From the NCBI GenBank assembly GCA_051005875.1, contig JBPCIX010000008.1, forward strand, positions 1-12,505: 12,505 nt of DNA, written 5' to 3'. Numbering within the stretch: the stretch's first letter is position 1; each line of letters begins with the position of its first letter. The stretch is from JBPCIX01 sp051005875. GTDB lineage: Bacteria > Actinomycetota > CADDZG01 > JAHWKV01. The translations under genes were made by a program, and so were the position numbers. A model generated the notes under the pieces. That model saw nothing but the letters and a program-made list of their open reading frames with translations. It was not told the origin of the DNA and made no database searches. Shown here in pieces: positions 1-7,303 of this stretch.

Positions 1-190
1 CTCGCCGGGCTGCTAGAGCCTTGGCTGCAGCTGCAGAGTGCTCCATCTTGGCGAAGTCGACCACCAGGGCCTTTGCGAACTGGGCATCCAACTCTTCAGG
101 CCGAAGCCGGCGAGCCAGATCCTGAACAGATGCAAGGACCGCCCGAACTTCAGCCCTATCCGGAATCGTTGACGTCTCCAAGCAGAACAT
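1..190 (-). CDS. DUF222/13E12-type (HNH endonuclease-associated) protein, N-terminal fragment
   Basis: An open minus-strand frame runs from an ATG at 190 off the left edge of the window, giving about 63 residues. The translation contains the stretch LDAQFAKALVVDFAKMEHS followed by an Ala-rich run ending in LAARR. This is the typical amphipathic N-terminal pattern of DUF222 (13E12 repeat) proteins of Actinomycetota, which usually carry a C-terminal HNH nuclease domain. That domain would lie outside the window, so nuclease function is inferred from the family only. The start is uncertain: the frame stays open upstream and also offers GTG at 214 and TTG at 220, and none of the three has a convincing ribosome binding site. 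The gene follows the response-regulator gene on the same strand after a 175-bp gap. These proteins are numerous and mobile-like in their hosts, and their biological role is poorly known. Confidence 0.68.
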   Translation of the reverse strand, partial: MFCLETSTIPDRAEVRAVLASVQDLARRLRPEELDAQFAKALVVDFAKMEHSAAAAKALAARR

Positions 191-365
191 ATGTTCGATG
201 ATACTGATGGCCACCGACAAAAGTAGGAGAGTTCGACCCTTTTGCGAAAAGTTTTTTAGGAATTCTTAGGTTTCGGGTTCAGGACTTTGCGAACGATACC
301 GTGTGATGTGGCTTCAGGTTGACCTGCAAATGGTGGCGTCTGTCGACCTCCGAATGGCCATCTGC

Positions 366-1034
366 TCATAACTGGATCCATCCTGAGCGCAGAGCAATCG
401 CCACGGCCTCCGCGTGTTTGCGAGTGCCGGTCTTTCTAAGGATGCTGTTTATATGAATCTTGAGGGTGGATCTGCTCACCATCAGCACCCGCGCGACCTC
501 CTCGAGGGATTGGCCGCCGGCGAGAACTTGCAGGACTTCTAGTTCCCGGGGAGTAAGCGTTGCCAGCCTGTCGGTCACACTCTTCAATGCGCCCTCCCTT
601 ACTGCGAGCTTGCCGACGAGTTCCTTCAGCTGTTCGGCGAACACCGGAACATGGCCCGCGTGGGCTACCCGGATCGCTTCGGCTAGTTGATCGATCTTGA
701 TGCTCTTCGGAAGAAATCCCACGGCGCCTGCATCCAGGCACTTTTGGATCTGCTCGGAGCTATAGAACCAGGACAGGATGAGAATCTTGCTCTTTTTTGA
801 TACCTTCAGAATCCTTTTTATTGCTGCGGGCGCCTCCATGTCGCCCATCCAGAACTCGAGAAGCACCACGTCGGGCTGCCATTCCTTGGCCACCTTGATT
901 GCATCTGAAGCGGAGATCACCGTTTCCTGGCGCACGAAGAAGTCGGGGTAGCGCTCAAGCACGCCCGCGAGTGATTCCGCAATTAGGTTTTGCGGATCGG
1001 CTACCAAAACCGTGGTCCAAGCCATGGCAAGCAT
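366..1034 (-). CDS. NarL/LuxR-type response regulator with degenerate receiver domain
   Basis: A 222-aa protein with a receiver domain at about residues 7-125 and a LuxR-type helix-turn-helix at about 157-220 (LTPRELEVLQVLAGGQS, then SRSTLKIHINSILRKTG). Such proteins are cytoplasmic transcription factors usually activated by phosphorylation. The receiver keeps D13 of the acidic pocket, S88 at the Thr/Ser switch position and K110. The phospho-acceptor site after strand beta-3, normally Asp, is Glu here: DVVLLEFWM, E60, codon GAG. The Pro that usually follows the conserved Met is also changed to Gly. The domain is therefore unlikely to be phosphorylated in the usual way and may be locked in one state. 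Start: ATG at 1034, with ATG at 1025 as an alternative; no clear Shine-Dalgarno is seen for either. No histidine kinase lies nearby, so it is an orphan here. It is divergent from the surface-protein genes that start at 1401 and could regulate them, but this is inference. Confidence 0.9.
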   Translation of the reverse strand: MLAMAWTTVLVADPQNLIAESLAGVLERYPDFFVRQETVISASDAIKVAKEWQPDVVLLEFWMGDMEAPAAIKRILKVSKKSKILILSWFYSSEQIQKCLDAGAVGFLPKSIKIDQLAEAIRVAHAGHVPVFAEQLKELVGKLAVREGALKSVTDRLATLTPRELEVLQVLAGGQSLEEVARVLMVSRSTLKIHINSILRKTGTRKHAEAVAIALRSGWIQL

Positions 1035-1276
1035 GTTAGGGGGGAAATTCGCCCCGGTGAAGGGCAGGAGGCCAAAAACAGTGTCTCCGTTGGCAGAAAT
1101 AGCCTAAAGGTCTATGAATCGGGCATAAAATGGACTGAAGGTCTAGAAAAAAAAGGCTGCGGGCCCTCGGGCCGAACCTTCCCTGGATCACTTAAATGGA
1201 CCTTCCATGTGCCTGGGACGCCCGTCCTGCGCCGGCCTGATCGGTACTGTGCGGCCGAGATGCCGGTTGTTGGCCC

Positions 1277-1296
1277 AATCGAGCCTAATCGAGCCT
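1277..1296. repeat. 10-bp tandem duplication
   Basis: AATCGAGCCT occurs twice head to tail (1277-1286 and 1287-1296) in the intergenic region upstream of the Ig-like protein gene. It is probably a small slippage duplication, and no function can be assigned. Confidence 0.6.
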
Positions 1297-1388
1297 AAAC
1301 AGGCCCTTTTTAGAATTGACCAAAAGGTCTATTGGCATCTTGTTCGAGTGGTGCTTCAATTGGCAACAGGAACTTCTATAACGCTCAT

Positions 1389-1394
1389 AAGGAG
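1389..1394 (+). promoter_or_regulatory. Ribosome binding site AAGGAG
   Basis: AAGGAG lies 6 bases before the ATG at 1401. It decides the start of the following gene in favour of 1401 over the in-frame ATG at 1332, which would put 23 extra residues before an otherwise perfect signal peptide. Confidence 0.8.
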
Positions 1395-1400
1395 AGGTCG

Positions 1401-2033
1401 ATGAGAAAAAAAGGTTTGACACTCGTGGCAGCTGTGTTTAGCACGCTGGCGATTGGCAGTTTCGCGTGGGCTTGCACGGCACAGCCGCAGGTTTTCCTTC
1501 TTATGCCCCAGGCCGGGCCCTCAGGCGTCGAAGTGACGGTTTCTGGTCAGATGACGACAACCGGGCCGGTCGAGATTCGCTGGAGCGGAAACGGCATCTC
1601 GGAAGGCCTGAAGCTGGCAGACTCTTTTGTCGGCCCAGGAGCCAGCTTCTCGGTTCCTGTCCAGATTCCCGAGTCCAAGCCGGGCGTTTACTACATAACC
1701 GTTGAAGCCGGCGATCGCAGCATGGCCCGGGCAAGCTTCGAAGTTACCGGCGAAACCGCCGTTTCGACCGCTTCGTCAAGCGGCACGACAGGCTCGGCCG
1801 CTCAATCCCGAGCTGTTTCCACCGATCTATGGAGAGGTTTCTCAGCCGAGTCCGGCTCTTCACCGCAAGCCGGCGGCGACCTGTCCGTGTCCGATGCGCC
1901 GTTAAACGGCGGGGTGGCGATGGGGCTTGGTCTTTCAGCTATCGGAGCCATTGCTCTCGGAGGCCTCGCCACTGTGGCTCTTCAACGCAGGCGGATAGAG
2001 GCCGGGACACTCAACGGCAAATTAAGGGACTAA
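1401..2033 (+). CDS. Exported Ig-like domain protein with C-terminal membrane anchor
   Basis: A 210-aa protein, family not recognised by name. Residues 1-24 form a Sec signal peptide (MRKK, a hydrophobic core, then FAWA before CTAQP). The Cys directly after the predicted cleavage site is suggestive, but Trp at -2 does not fit a lipobox. Residues about 28-115 look like an Ig/IPT-type beta-sandwich (AGPSGVEVTVSGQM, then PVEIRW, ending SKPGVYYITVEAGD). A Ser/Thr/Ala/Gly-rich linker follows at about 116-172. A membrane helix (GVAMGLGLSAIGAIALGG) is followed by QRRR and a short cytosolic tail. The predicted topology is an extracellular domain held on the membrane by its C-terminus; there is no LPXTG sortase motif. 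It is first in a tandem of three surface-protein genes, with the next start 76 bp downstream. The AAGGAG site supports this start. The function is unknown; a structural or adhesion role is a guess. Confidence 0.82.
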   Translation: MRKKGLTLVAAVFSTLAIGSFAWACTAQPQVFLLMPQAGPSGVEVTVSGQMTTTGPVEIRWSGNGISEGLKLADSFVGPGASFSVPVQIPESKPGVYYITVEAGDRSMARASFEVTGETAVSTASSSGTTGSAAQSRAVSTDLWRGFSAESGSSPQAGGDLSVSDAPLNGGVAMGLGLSAIGAIALGGLATVALQRRRIEAGTLNGKLRD

Positions 2034-2095
2034 GCGCCTATCTCATTTAGCATTCCCGAGGCGAGGGACGGGGGAGAATTGAAAACTGAAGCGGT

Positions 2096-2099
2096 GAGG
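2096..2099 (+). promoter_or_regulatory. Ribosome binding site GAGG
   Basis: GAGG lies 10 bases before ATG 2110 but only 1 base before the in-frame TTG 2101. Spacing therefore favours ATG 2110 as the start of the Kelch protein. Confidence 0.5.
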
Positions 2100-2109
2100 C
2101 TTGCTCCGA

Positions 2110-4524
2110 ATGAATAGGCCTCGTTCGCCAGAGATCGTGAATCCATTCAAGCTGGACGTACGGCCATTCAGCGGTTCAGTTGCCCGTCGACGGCCCAGTT
2201 CGCCCCGGGGCTGGTCGCTCTTTGTATTGGCGGTCTTCATTTGTGTGCTCTTCGCCGACGAGCCGCCCCTGAAGGCCCAAGGGGCGGACCAGGTGGGTTT
2301 TTGGGAAGCCACAGACCACCTTGACTCCGGCCCGTGCAAATCTGCAAATCCAACCATGAGCGATTCGTGCACATTTCGTTACGACCATCTAAGTGCTGTT
2401 TTGGCCAGCGGTGAGGTGCTGGTTATCAGCGGGTCGTCCGGAGCGACAACTCAGCTTTGGTCACCCCATTCCAAGACCTGGAAGCCGGCAGCGACTCTCC
2501 CGTTCAGTCGATTTAGCACCAACTCAAGCTTAATTGTTTTGTCGGGGCCCAAGTGTGGGCCGAACTGCGACAAGATCCTGGTTCTCGGCTCAGGACCAAC
2601 TGGCCAGCCGGCGGGAGTGATCTACGACCCGGAAAACGACGTGTGGTCTGCCGCAAAAGATCCTCCTTTTCCGATCTCGGATCCTACTCTTACATTGCTC
2701 GCCGGACCTCGCTGTGCTGACAAATGCGGAAAGGTCCTGGTTGTAGGCGGTGAAACCCAGCCTCTGTCACTGTTGTACGACCCGGGGACAGGTGAATGGA
2801 GCGCGAGTGGTCCTCTTATAAACCCCCGCTTCCGGCATACCGCCACTCTTCTTCCTGACGGTAGGGTTTTGGTGGCGGGGGGCAACAATTACTTCACGAG
2901 CCCCGCCGAACCGGGAGAACTTATGCGTTCGGCGGAGATCTACGACCCTGTGGAAGGAACTTGGAGCGCTACGGACTCGTTAACTGACAAGCGGCAATGG
3001 CACGATGCGATTCTTCTTACAGGTCCCGGATGTGGCGACAATTGCGGAAAGGTATTGCTCGCAGGCGGCAGCGATGAGCTGCCCTACCGCACATTGCGAT
3101 CCGCGCAACTTTACAATCCTCATTCAGGCTCAGGTGAATGGGAGGACACCGGCCATATGCTGGGTCCGCGGATCGGACTCGGCCTAATTCAGCTTCCAAG
3201 CGGTAAGGTGCTCGCTCCTTCAACGACTAACCCCGCAGACGGATCCCTGATATCGCCCGAGCTATACGATCCACTCGAGGGGAGATGGAAAAAAACGGAT
3301 CCTTCTGTTACTGAAAGCGGCGGTGGTGGGCGGTCTTTCGTTAGCGGGGTCCCCCTTCAAGAAGGGCCAGTTGCCGCCTGTGCAGACAGTTGCGGCAAGG
3401 TGTTGGTGGCTGGTGGCAATGGCGAGGATGCGTTCACAAGTTCCGAGATTTATACCCCCCCCGTCGAGATTGGAGGCCTTGAACCCGCCCGCGGATCGAC
3501 CCTTGGGGGCACCGAGGTGGCGATTATTGGGACCAGCTTGGCCCGGGTTAAGACTGTGACGTTCGACACCACGACCCTTACCTGTGGCAAACCCCTTCAA
3601 AGCCAATGTTGGCCAGACCCTGACACTCCTGCGACCAAGACGATAGCCATTGCGCCTCCCCATGCTGAAGGCAAGGTTCATGTCAGCGTGACCGCTGAAT
3701 TGCAAAGAGGCGAAACCACTGAAACTCATACTTCGCCGTTGACGAGAAACGACCTGTTCGAATACTTCGCTGATCCGATTACGCCATTGCTCCCTTCGAT
3801 CACCGGCATCTCGCCGACCTGTGGGCCGGAAGGTGCCCCAGTCAACATTGCGGGCGCGGCCCTGAGTGGGGCGACGGAGGTCAAATTCGGAGAGGCTGGC
3901 TCGGTACCCTCGGATCGATTCATCCTTGCCTCGGCTACCGAAATCAGTGTTCCCAGTCCGCAATTCACCGGCTCAGTCGGCATTCAAGTAGTTACTCCCT
4001 CCGGGATATCTTCTGCTGCAGCGGACCTCTTTGCCTCTCCTTGTGCTTCCACAGCCATTGCTCCAACGTCTGTGCCCGGCGGAACGGAAGCTGGTGGCAC
4101 GAACGTCAAGACTGATACCCAGTTATCCCCTCCGGCGCCTCCGTCAACCTCCTCAACCTCGGCTGGTTCAATCCAACCAAGCGCACCAACGCTGCCCACC
4201 GGAGGGGCTACTTCACCAGCATCTTTCCCGGCACTCCACCAAGTTCCCGTTGCCACTCCTTCGGGAACTGCAGCCCTTCAGTCGACCTTGGCCGTTCCAC
4301 CAATTGAGGTCGCGGCAGCAAACTCGGCCGCTATTCCTTTGGAGGTCCCAGCCCCGAATGATAAAGGCGCTGCACGCCATGCAATGGTTGGAAGAGACGC
4401 CGCCGGCATTCTTGTTCTTGTGTTTAGCGCAGCCTTCACCATGCTATTGGGTTGCGGCTTGTTTTGGCGGCCCCGAAACCTTCAGGATCGCGCGGCTCCG
4501 GCATATTCTTTCGCCTACCGCTAA
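2110..4524 (+). CDS. Exported Kelch-repeat protein with two IPT/TIG domains and C-terminal membrane anchor
   Basis: An 804-aa protein. A basic N-terminus precedes a hydrophobic signal segment (about 35-48, WSLFVLAVFICVLF). Residues about 75-440 carry Kelch-type beta-propeller repeats: recurring KVLVAGG-like strands, IYDP turns and W-S-A strands. Four repeats carry an extra Cys-x3-Cys hairpin just before the KVLV strand: C149/C153, C202/C206, C308/C312 and C424/C428. Two IPT/TIG (Ig-like) domains follow at about 452-555 and 562-646. A Pro/Ser/Thr/Ala-rich linker spans about 650-755, then one membrane helix (about 765-785, GILVLVFSAAFTMLLG) and a basic tail. Expected location: extracellular face, single membrane anchor. 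Kelch propellers bind proteins or glycans or form galactose-oxidase-like enzymes; I see no clear copper-radical site, so a binding role is more likely. It is the middle gene of the surface cluster, with the NHL gene starting 67 bp downstream. An in-frame TTG at 2101 would add three residues. Confidence 0.85.
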   Translation: MNRPRSPEIVNPFKLDVRPFSGSVARRRPSSPRGWSLFVLAVFICVLFADEPPLKAQGADQVGFWEATDHLDSGPCKSANPTMSDSCTFRYDHLSAVLASGEVLVISGSSGATTQLWSPHSKTWKPAATLPFSRFSTNSSLIVLSGPKCGPNCDKILVLGSGPTGQPAGVIYDPENDVWSAAKDPPFPISDPTLTLLAGPRCADKCGKVLVVGGETQPLSLLYDPGTGEWSASGPLINPRFRHTATLLPDGRVLVAGGNNYFTSPAEPGELMRSAEIYDPVEGTWSATDSLTDKRQWHDAILLTGPGCGDNCGKVLLAGGSDELPYRTLRSAQLYNPHSGSGEWEDTGHMLGPRIGLGLIQLPSGKVLAPSTTNPADGSLISPELYDPLEGRWKKTDPSVTESGGGGRSFVSGVPLQEGPVAACADSCGKVLVAGGNGEDAFTSSEIYTPPVEIGGLEPARGSTLGGTEVAIIGTSLARVKTVTFDTTTLTCGKPLQSQCWPDPDTPATKTIAIAPPHAEGKVHVSVTAELQRGETTETHTSPLTRNDLFEYFADPITPLLPSITGISPTCGPEGAPVNIAGAALSGATEVKFGEAGSVPSDRFILASATEISVPSPQFTGSVGIQVVTPSGISSAAADLFASPCASTAIAPTSVPGGTEAGGTNVKTDTQLSPPAPPSTSSTSAGSIQPSAPTLPTGGATSPASFPALHQVPVATPSGTAALQSTLAVPPIEVAAANSAAIPLEVPAPNDKGAARHAMVGRDAAGILVLVFSAAFTMLLGCGLFWRPRNLQDRAAPAYSFAYR

Positions 4525-4591
4525 GAGGAGGCTAGCCGGGCCCTTGCCTCAACCAGGACACGACCGTCTGTTTGTGCTCTAGAGTCCACGC

Positions 4592-7138
4592 GTGAGCGCT
4601 GCAAGCACTGCCGCCCGTGTAACTGTAACCGTCCTGGCGGCGCTGTTCATTGCACCTGGATGGGCCTCCGCTGGCCATCGCGGGGAACGAGAAGCTATCC
4701 ATACCGTTGCCGGCCCAACCTTCTGCGCCGGATCAGCCGTCATAGAAAAGGGTTCGGATGAGATCGGAGCCGTGGCGCTCGATGCCGCGGGGAATTTGTT
4801 TTTTGACGCAGGGGTTCGAGGCCGTGGCACAGTTTCCAAAGTTGATCCGAAGGGCCGGACAAGCGTTCTTGTCACAGGGGTGCCCCGGGGAAGAGCCTCT
4901 GGGCGCTCCTCAACAAGCCCACGAGTTTCAGGCCTTCCGAATGGCCGGAGGTTTGCAGCGGACGGTGAGGGGGGGATAGTTCTGGCCGCTGGACGACGTC
5001 TGGTTCGGGTTGATTCAGCCAACTCCGTGACAACTTTAGCCGGCGATGCCCGAGCCCAGCCGAGCGCGATGGGGAGCAAAAGCAGCGGTGATGGCGGCCT
5101 GGCTCGTGAAGCTCGATTCATAAGCGCTAGAAGCGTGGCAGCCCTTCCTGGGAAAGGTTTTTTTATCTCGGACACAGCTGATCCCGGTACGGGTACATTT
5201 CGGATACGTTTCCTCAACACGAGTCCGGATCCAGTCTCTTTCCACGACGGCAGACCTGATGAGATCGTTGTGGGTGCCAGCAACATCGATACGGTTATGG
5301 GTCCGGGCGGAGAGGCGAAGGAAGGCAAGCCAGTTCTTGTAGGCGGCTCCCCGGCATTGGCTTTTCACTGGCCTTTTCTCTATGTCGCTTCAGAGCAGAA
5401 GAGGGGCCCGACAGTTTACGTCCTCAATCTTTCGGGCGCGCGGGCGTCTGCCCACGGCATCCATATCGAACCGGGCAAGTACGAGAGGCTGACAGAGTCC
5501 GCTTCTTCCACCAGGCCGGCGTTTAAGGCGACCGGTCTGAGAGGCTTTAGGAAGATTTCCGCGCTCAGCACCGATGCAGCCGGGAACCTGTATGTGGCCG
5601 ACGAAGCGGCGCACCGTATCAGCCGGATCGGAAGTGCCGGTGGCGTCGATATTATTGCCGGCACCGGCAAGGTCGGCTTCAACGGTAACGATCGTGCGGC
5701 CAGGGGCGCAAGGTTGCATGGTCCTCACGATGTAGCGGTCGGACAGGATGAGCGAATCTACCTGTCCGATCGCCTGAATCATCAGCTTCGATTCATAGAT
5801 CGCGCGGGAACTATCCGCGCTGCTCCGGGCAATGGGTTGGCAATCAGCTATCAGTGCCTGGGAGGCCCTAACCGCCCCCTGAAACCACCCTCGAACCCAA
5901 AACAAGAGAAGGGTGAGCCGGCCGTTCCCGCGACTCCAACAGCGGTGGCTGCAGCTTCCGATGGGGCCATTTATTTCACGCTAGCTAAGGGAAATCAGAT
6001 CAAGAAAATCGACCTGGAGGGCAGAATAGTCACCATCGCTGGAAGACCCGGCGGCCGGCGCCTTTGTCCAGGAGCCCTGGGGTGTGCCGGTTTCAGGGGA
6101 GATGGGGGACCGGCGAACCAGGCTCTGCTTCGTGAACCAACGGCTCTGGAGTTGACACAGAAAGGCCTCTATGTCTGGGATGGGGGCAACGCCAGGATTC
6201 GCTTTATTAATCTGAGCGCTCGAACGGTGACCTTACATGGGGTCACGATTCGGCCTGGTCATATCCAAACGGTAGCCGGGAACGGCGTTCCCGGCTCTAA
6301 GAGAGGTTCCGGAGCTCGCTCATCTGAGATCGGATCGACCGAGATGCCCGATTCGATGGGCCTTCGTTCCCAGCAGAGCTTTGGGACACTACGGCAGAAG
6401 CTGGTTGGGCCTACGAATCAGATAACTGGGCCACTTATCTCTCCAGGATCTCTGGCTGCCGACCGGAAAGGCAACCTCTTCATCGCAGACGCTTCGAACG
6501 GGGCGGTCTTGAAGGTAGACCGTTCGGGCCAAATAGAGACCGTCACCGGCCCTCAAGCACCGGAAAGTCTCGCAGGCTGCTGCAGGGATCCCGTGGCCGT
6601 CGAAACGGACGGGGCCGGAAACCTTTTTGTGGCGGACAAAGGTGTTCCGGATTCCGCTCCAGGCTCTTCATTGGCCGTGTCGGTGCCGTCTCCGAGAATT
6701 TGGTTCATCAATCTTTCTCCGCAGCCCATCACGGTTAGGGGCGTGAAGGTAAAGCCGTTGGGAGCATCTTTCTTCGCTGGTAATGGAGGATTTGGATTCC
6801 GTGGGGATGGTGGGTATGCACTTGAAGCTGAATTGCTCCTTCCTTTTGATATTGACGCAGACGCCCGGGGGAACCTGTATCTGGCTGAAACGGGCGGTCT
6901 GGCAGGCGGGGCAGGGCAAATCAGGAGGATCGACAAATCTGGGCTCCTTCGAACGATTGCCGGGACTGGGCAAGAGGGGTGGAACGGCGACGGCCTCAAG
7001 GCCTCGGTTACCAATCTCAATTTTGCTGCTTCCATTGCGCTGGACAAGTGCGGAAACGTAGTGATGGCAGACGTCGGCAACAATCGCGTTCGCCGGTTAG
7101 TGGCGGAATCTGAGTGCACGACTCAGCCCAAGAGATAG
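4592..7138 (+). CDS. Exported NHL-repeat beta-propeller protein, apparently cut before its membrane anchor
   Basis: An 848-aa protein starting at GTG 4592, the first possible start after an in-frame TAG at 4580; no clear Shine-Dalgarno is seen. A signal peptide is at about 1-28 (VTVTVLAALFIAPGWASA). The rest consists of NHL repeats, with recurring units such as DAAGNLYVADEAAHRISRI, GNLFIADASNGAVLKVD and CGNVVMADVGNNRVRRL, alternating with T-V-A-G-x-G and GFRGDGG loops. These form extracellular beta-propellers, usually protein- or glycan-binding. Four copies of a second short module, F-[IL]-N-[LT]-S followed in the later copies by an H/R-G-V turn, sit at about N209, N279, N540 and N707. The gene ends at TAG 7136-7138, but the same frame then encodes a linker, a membrane helix and an Arg-Arg tail up to 7303 (see the next entry). 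The two upstream neighbours have just this kind of C-terminal anchor, so this product may be a released, truncated form. A binding or scaffolding role is inferred from the fold only. Confidence 0.85.
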   Translation: MSAASTAARVTVTVLAALFIAPGWASAGHRGEREAIHTVAGPTFCAGSAVIEKGSDEIGAVALDAAGNLFFDAGVRGRGTVSKVDPKGRTSVLVTGVPRGRASGRSSTSPRVSGLPNGRRFAADGEGGIVLAAGRRLVRVDSANSVTTLAGDARAQPSAMGSKSSGDGGLAREARFISARSVAALPGKGFFISDTADPGTGTFRIRFLNTSPDPVSFHDGRPDEIVVGASNIDTVMGPGGEAKEGKPVLVGGSPALAFHWPFLYVASEQKRGPTVYVLNLSGARASAHGIHIEPGKYERLTESASSTRPAFKATGLRGFRKISALSTDAAGNLYVADEAAHRISRIGSAGGVDIIAGTGKVGFNGNDRAARGARLHGPHDVAVGQDERIYLSDRLNHQLRFIDRAGTIRAAPGNGLAISYQCLGGPNRPLKPPSNPKQEKGEPAVPATPTAVAAASDGAIYFTLAKGNQIKKIDLEGRIVTIAGRPGGRRLCPGALGCAGFRGDGGPANQALLREPTALELTQKGLYVWDGGNARIRFINLSARTVTLHGVTIRPGHIQTVAGNGVPGSKRGSGARSSEIGSTEMPDSMGLRSQQSFGTLRQKLVGPTNQITGPLISPGSLAADRKGNLFIADASNGAVLKVDRSGQIETVTGPQAPESLAGCCRDPVAVETDGAGNLFVADKGVPDSAPGSSLAVSVPSPRIWFINLSPQPITVRGVKVKPLGASFFAGNGGFGFRGDGGYALEAELLLPFDIDADARGNLYLAETGGLAGGAGQIRRIDKSGLLRTIAGTGQEGWNGDGLKASVTNLNFAASIALDKCGNVVMADVGNNRVRRLVAESECTTQPKR

Positions 7139-7303
7139 GCACACGCTGACACGCAAAGACGTTTTCTCGCGGCGATCACAGAATCGTCGGAGGCGCTAGG
7201 AACAGGGGGGCCTTTGCTTTTGGCCGGTGGTGTTCTGGTTGTCGCCGTCCTGGCCATATTTGCGTTCAGACGTTCAACGAAGGGGCTAAGCCGTCTGAGC
7301 TGA
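7139..7303 (+). pseudogene. In-frame C-terminal anchor of the NHL protein, beyond an amber stop
   Basis: Directly after the TAG at 7136-7138 the same reading frame is open for 54 codons to TGA 7301-7303. It encodes a polar linker (AHADTQRRFLAAITESSEAL), then GTGGP, a hydrophobic helix (LLLAGGVLVVAVLAIFAF) and RRSTKGLSRLS. This is the architecture of the C-terminal tails of the two preceding surface proteins. No ATG or GTG starts this frame, so it is not a plausible independent gene. It is best read as the original 3' end of the NHL gene, separated by one point change to TAG; alternatives are programmed readthrough or a base error in the assembly. Its last 18 bases overlap the end of the convergent minus-strand gene. 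Confidence 0.7.

Larger units (their letters stand above)
1035..1400. promoter_or_regulatory. Divergent intergenic region between regulator and surface-protein genes
   Basis: No convincing gene is present in these 366 bases. It must hold the promoter of the minus-strand regulator and that of the plus-strand gene at 1401. Visible structure: the word AAGGTCTA occurs three times in the same orientation (1107-1114, 1138-1145, 1324-1331). The third copy lies in a perfect inverted repeat, GACC-AAAA-GGTC (1318-1329), that overlaps a -35-like TTGACC (1316-1321). An inverted six-base copy, GACCTT, is at 1199-1204. A 10-bp tandem duplication, AATCGAGCCT, occupies 1277-1296. A TATAAC at 1377-1382 resembles a -10 box but sits very close to the ribosome binding site. 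I cannot fix a transcription start. Confidence 0.45.

Noticed and set aside
1332..1400. A longer start at ATG 1332 for the Ig-like protein.
   Set aside because: It would place 23 residues in front of a complete signal peptide, whereas ATG 1401 has an AAGGAG site at ideal spacing.
1466..1480. Lipoprotein signal at the Cys after AWA in the Ig-like protein.
   Set aside because: The residues before Cys are Ala-Trp-Ala; Trp at -2 and the lack of Leu/Val at -3 do not fit a lipobox, and the protein already has a C-terminal helix.
3262..3963. A 233-codon open frame on the minus strand.
   Set aside because: It lies entirely opposite the Kelch/IPT coding sequence, its translation looks like no protein family, and the plus frame has clear repeats.
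7139..7303. A separate small membrane-protein gene after the NHL gene.
   Set aside because: The frame has no ATG or GTG start and no ribosome binding site, and it is exactly in phase with the NHL gene.
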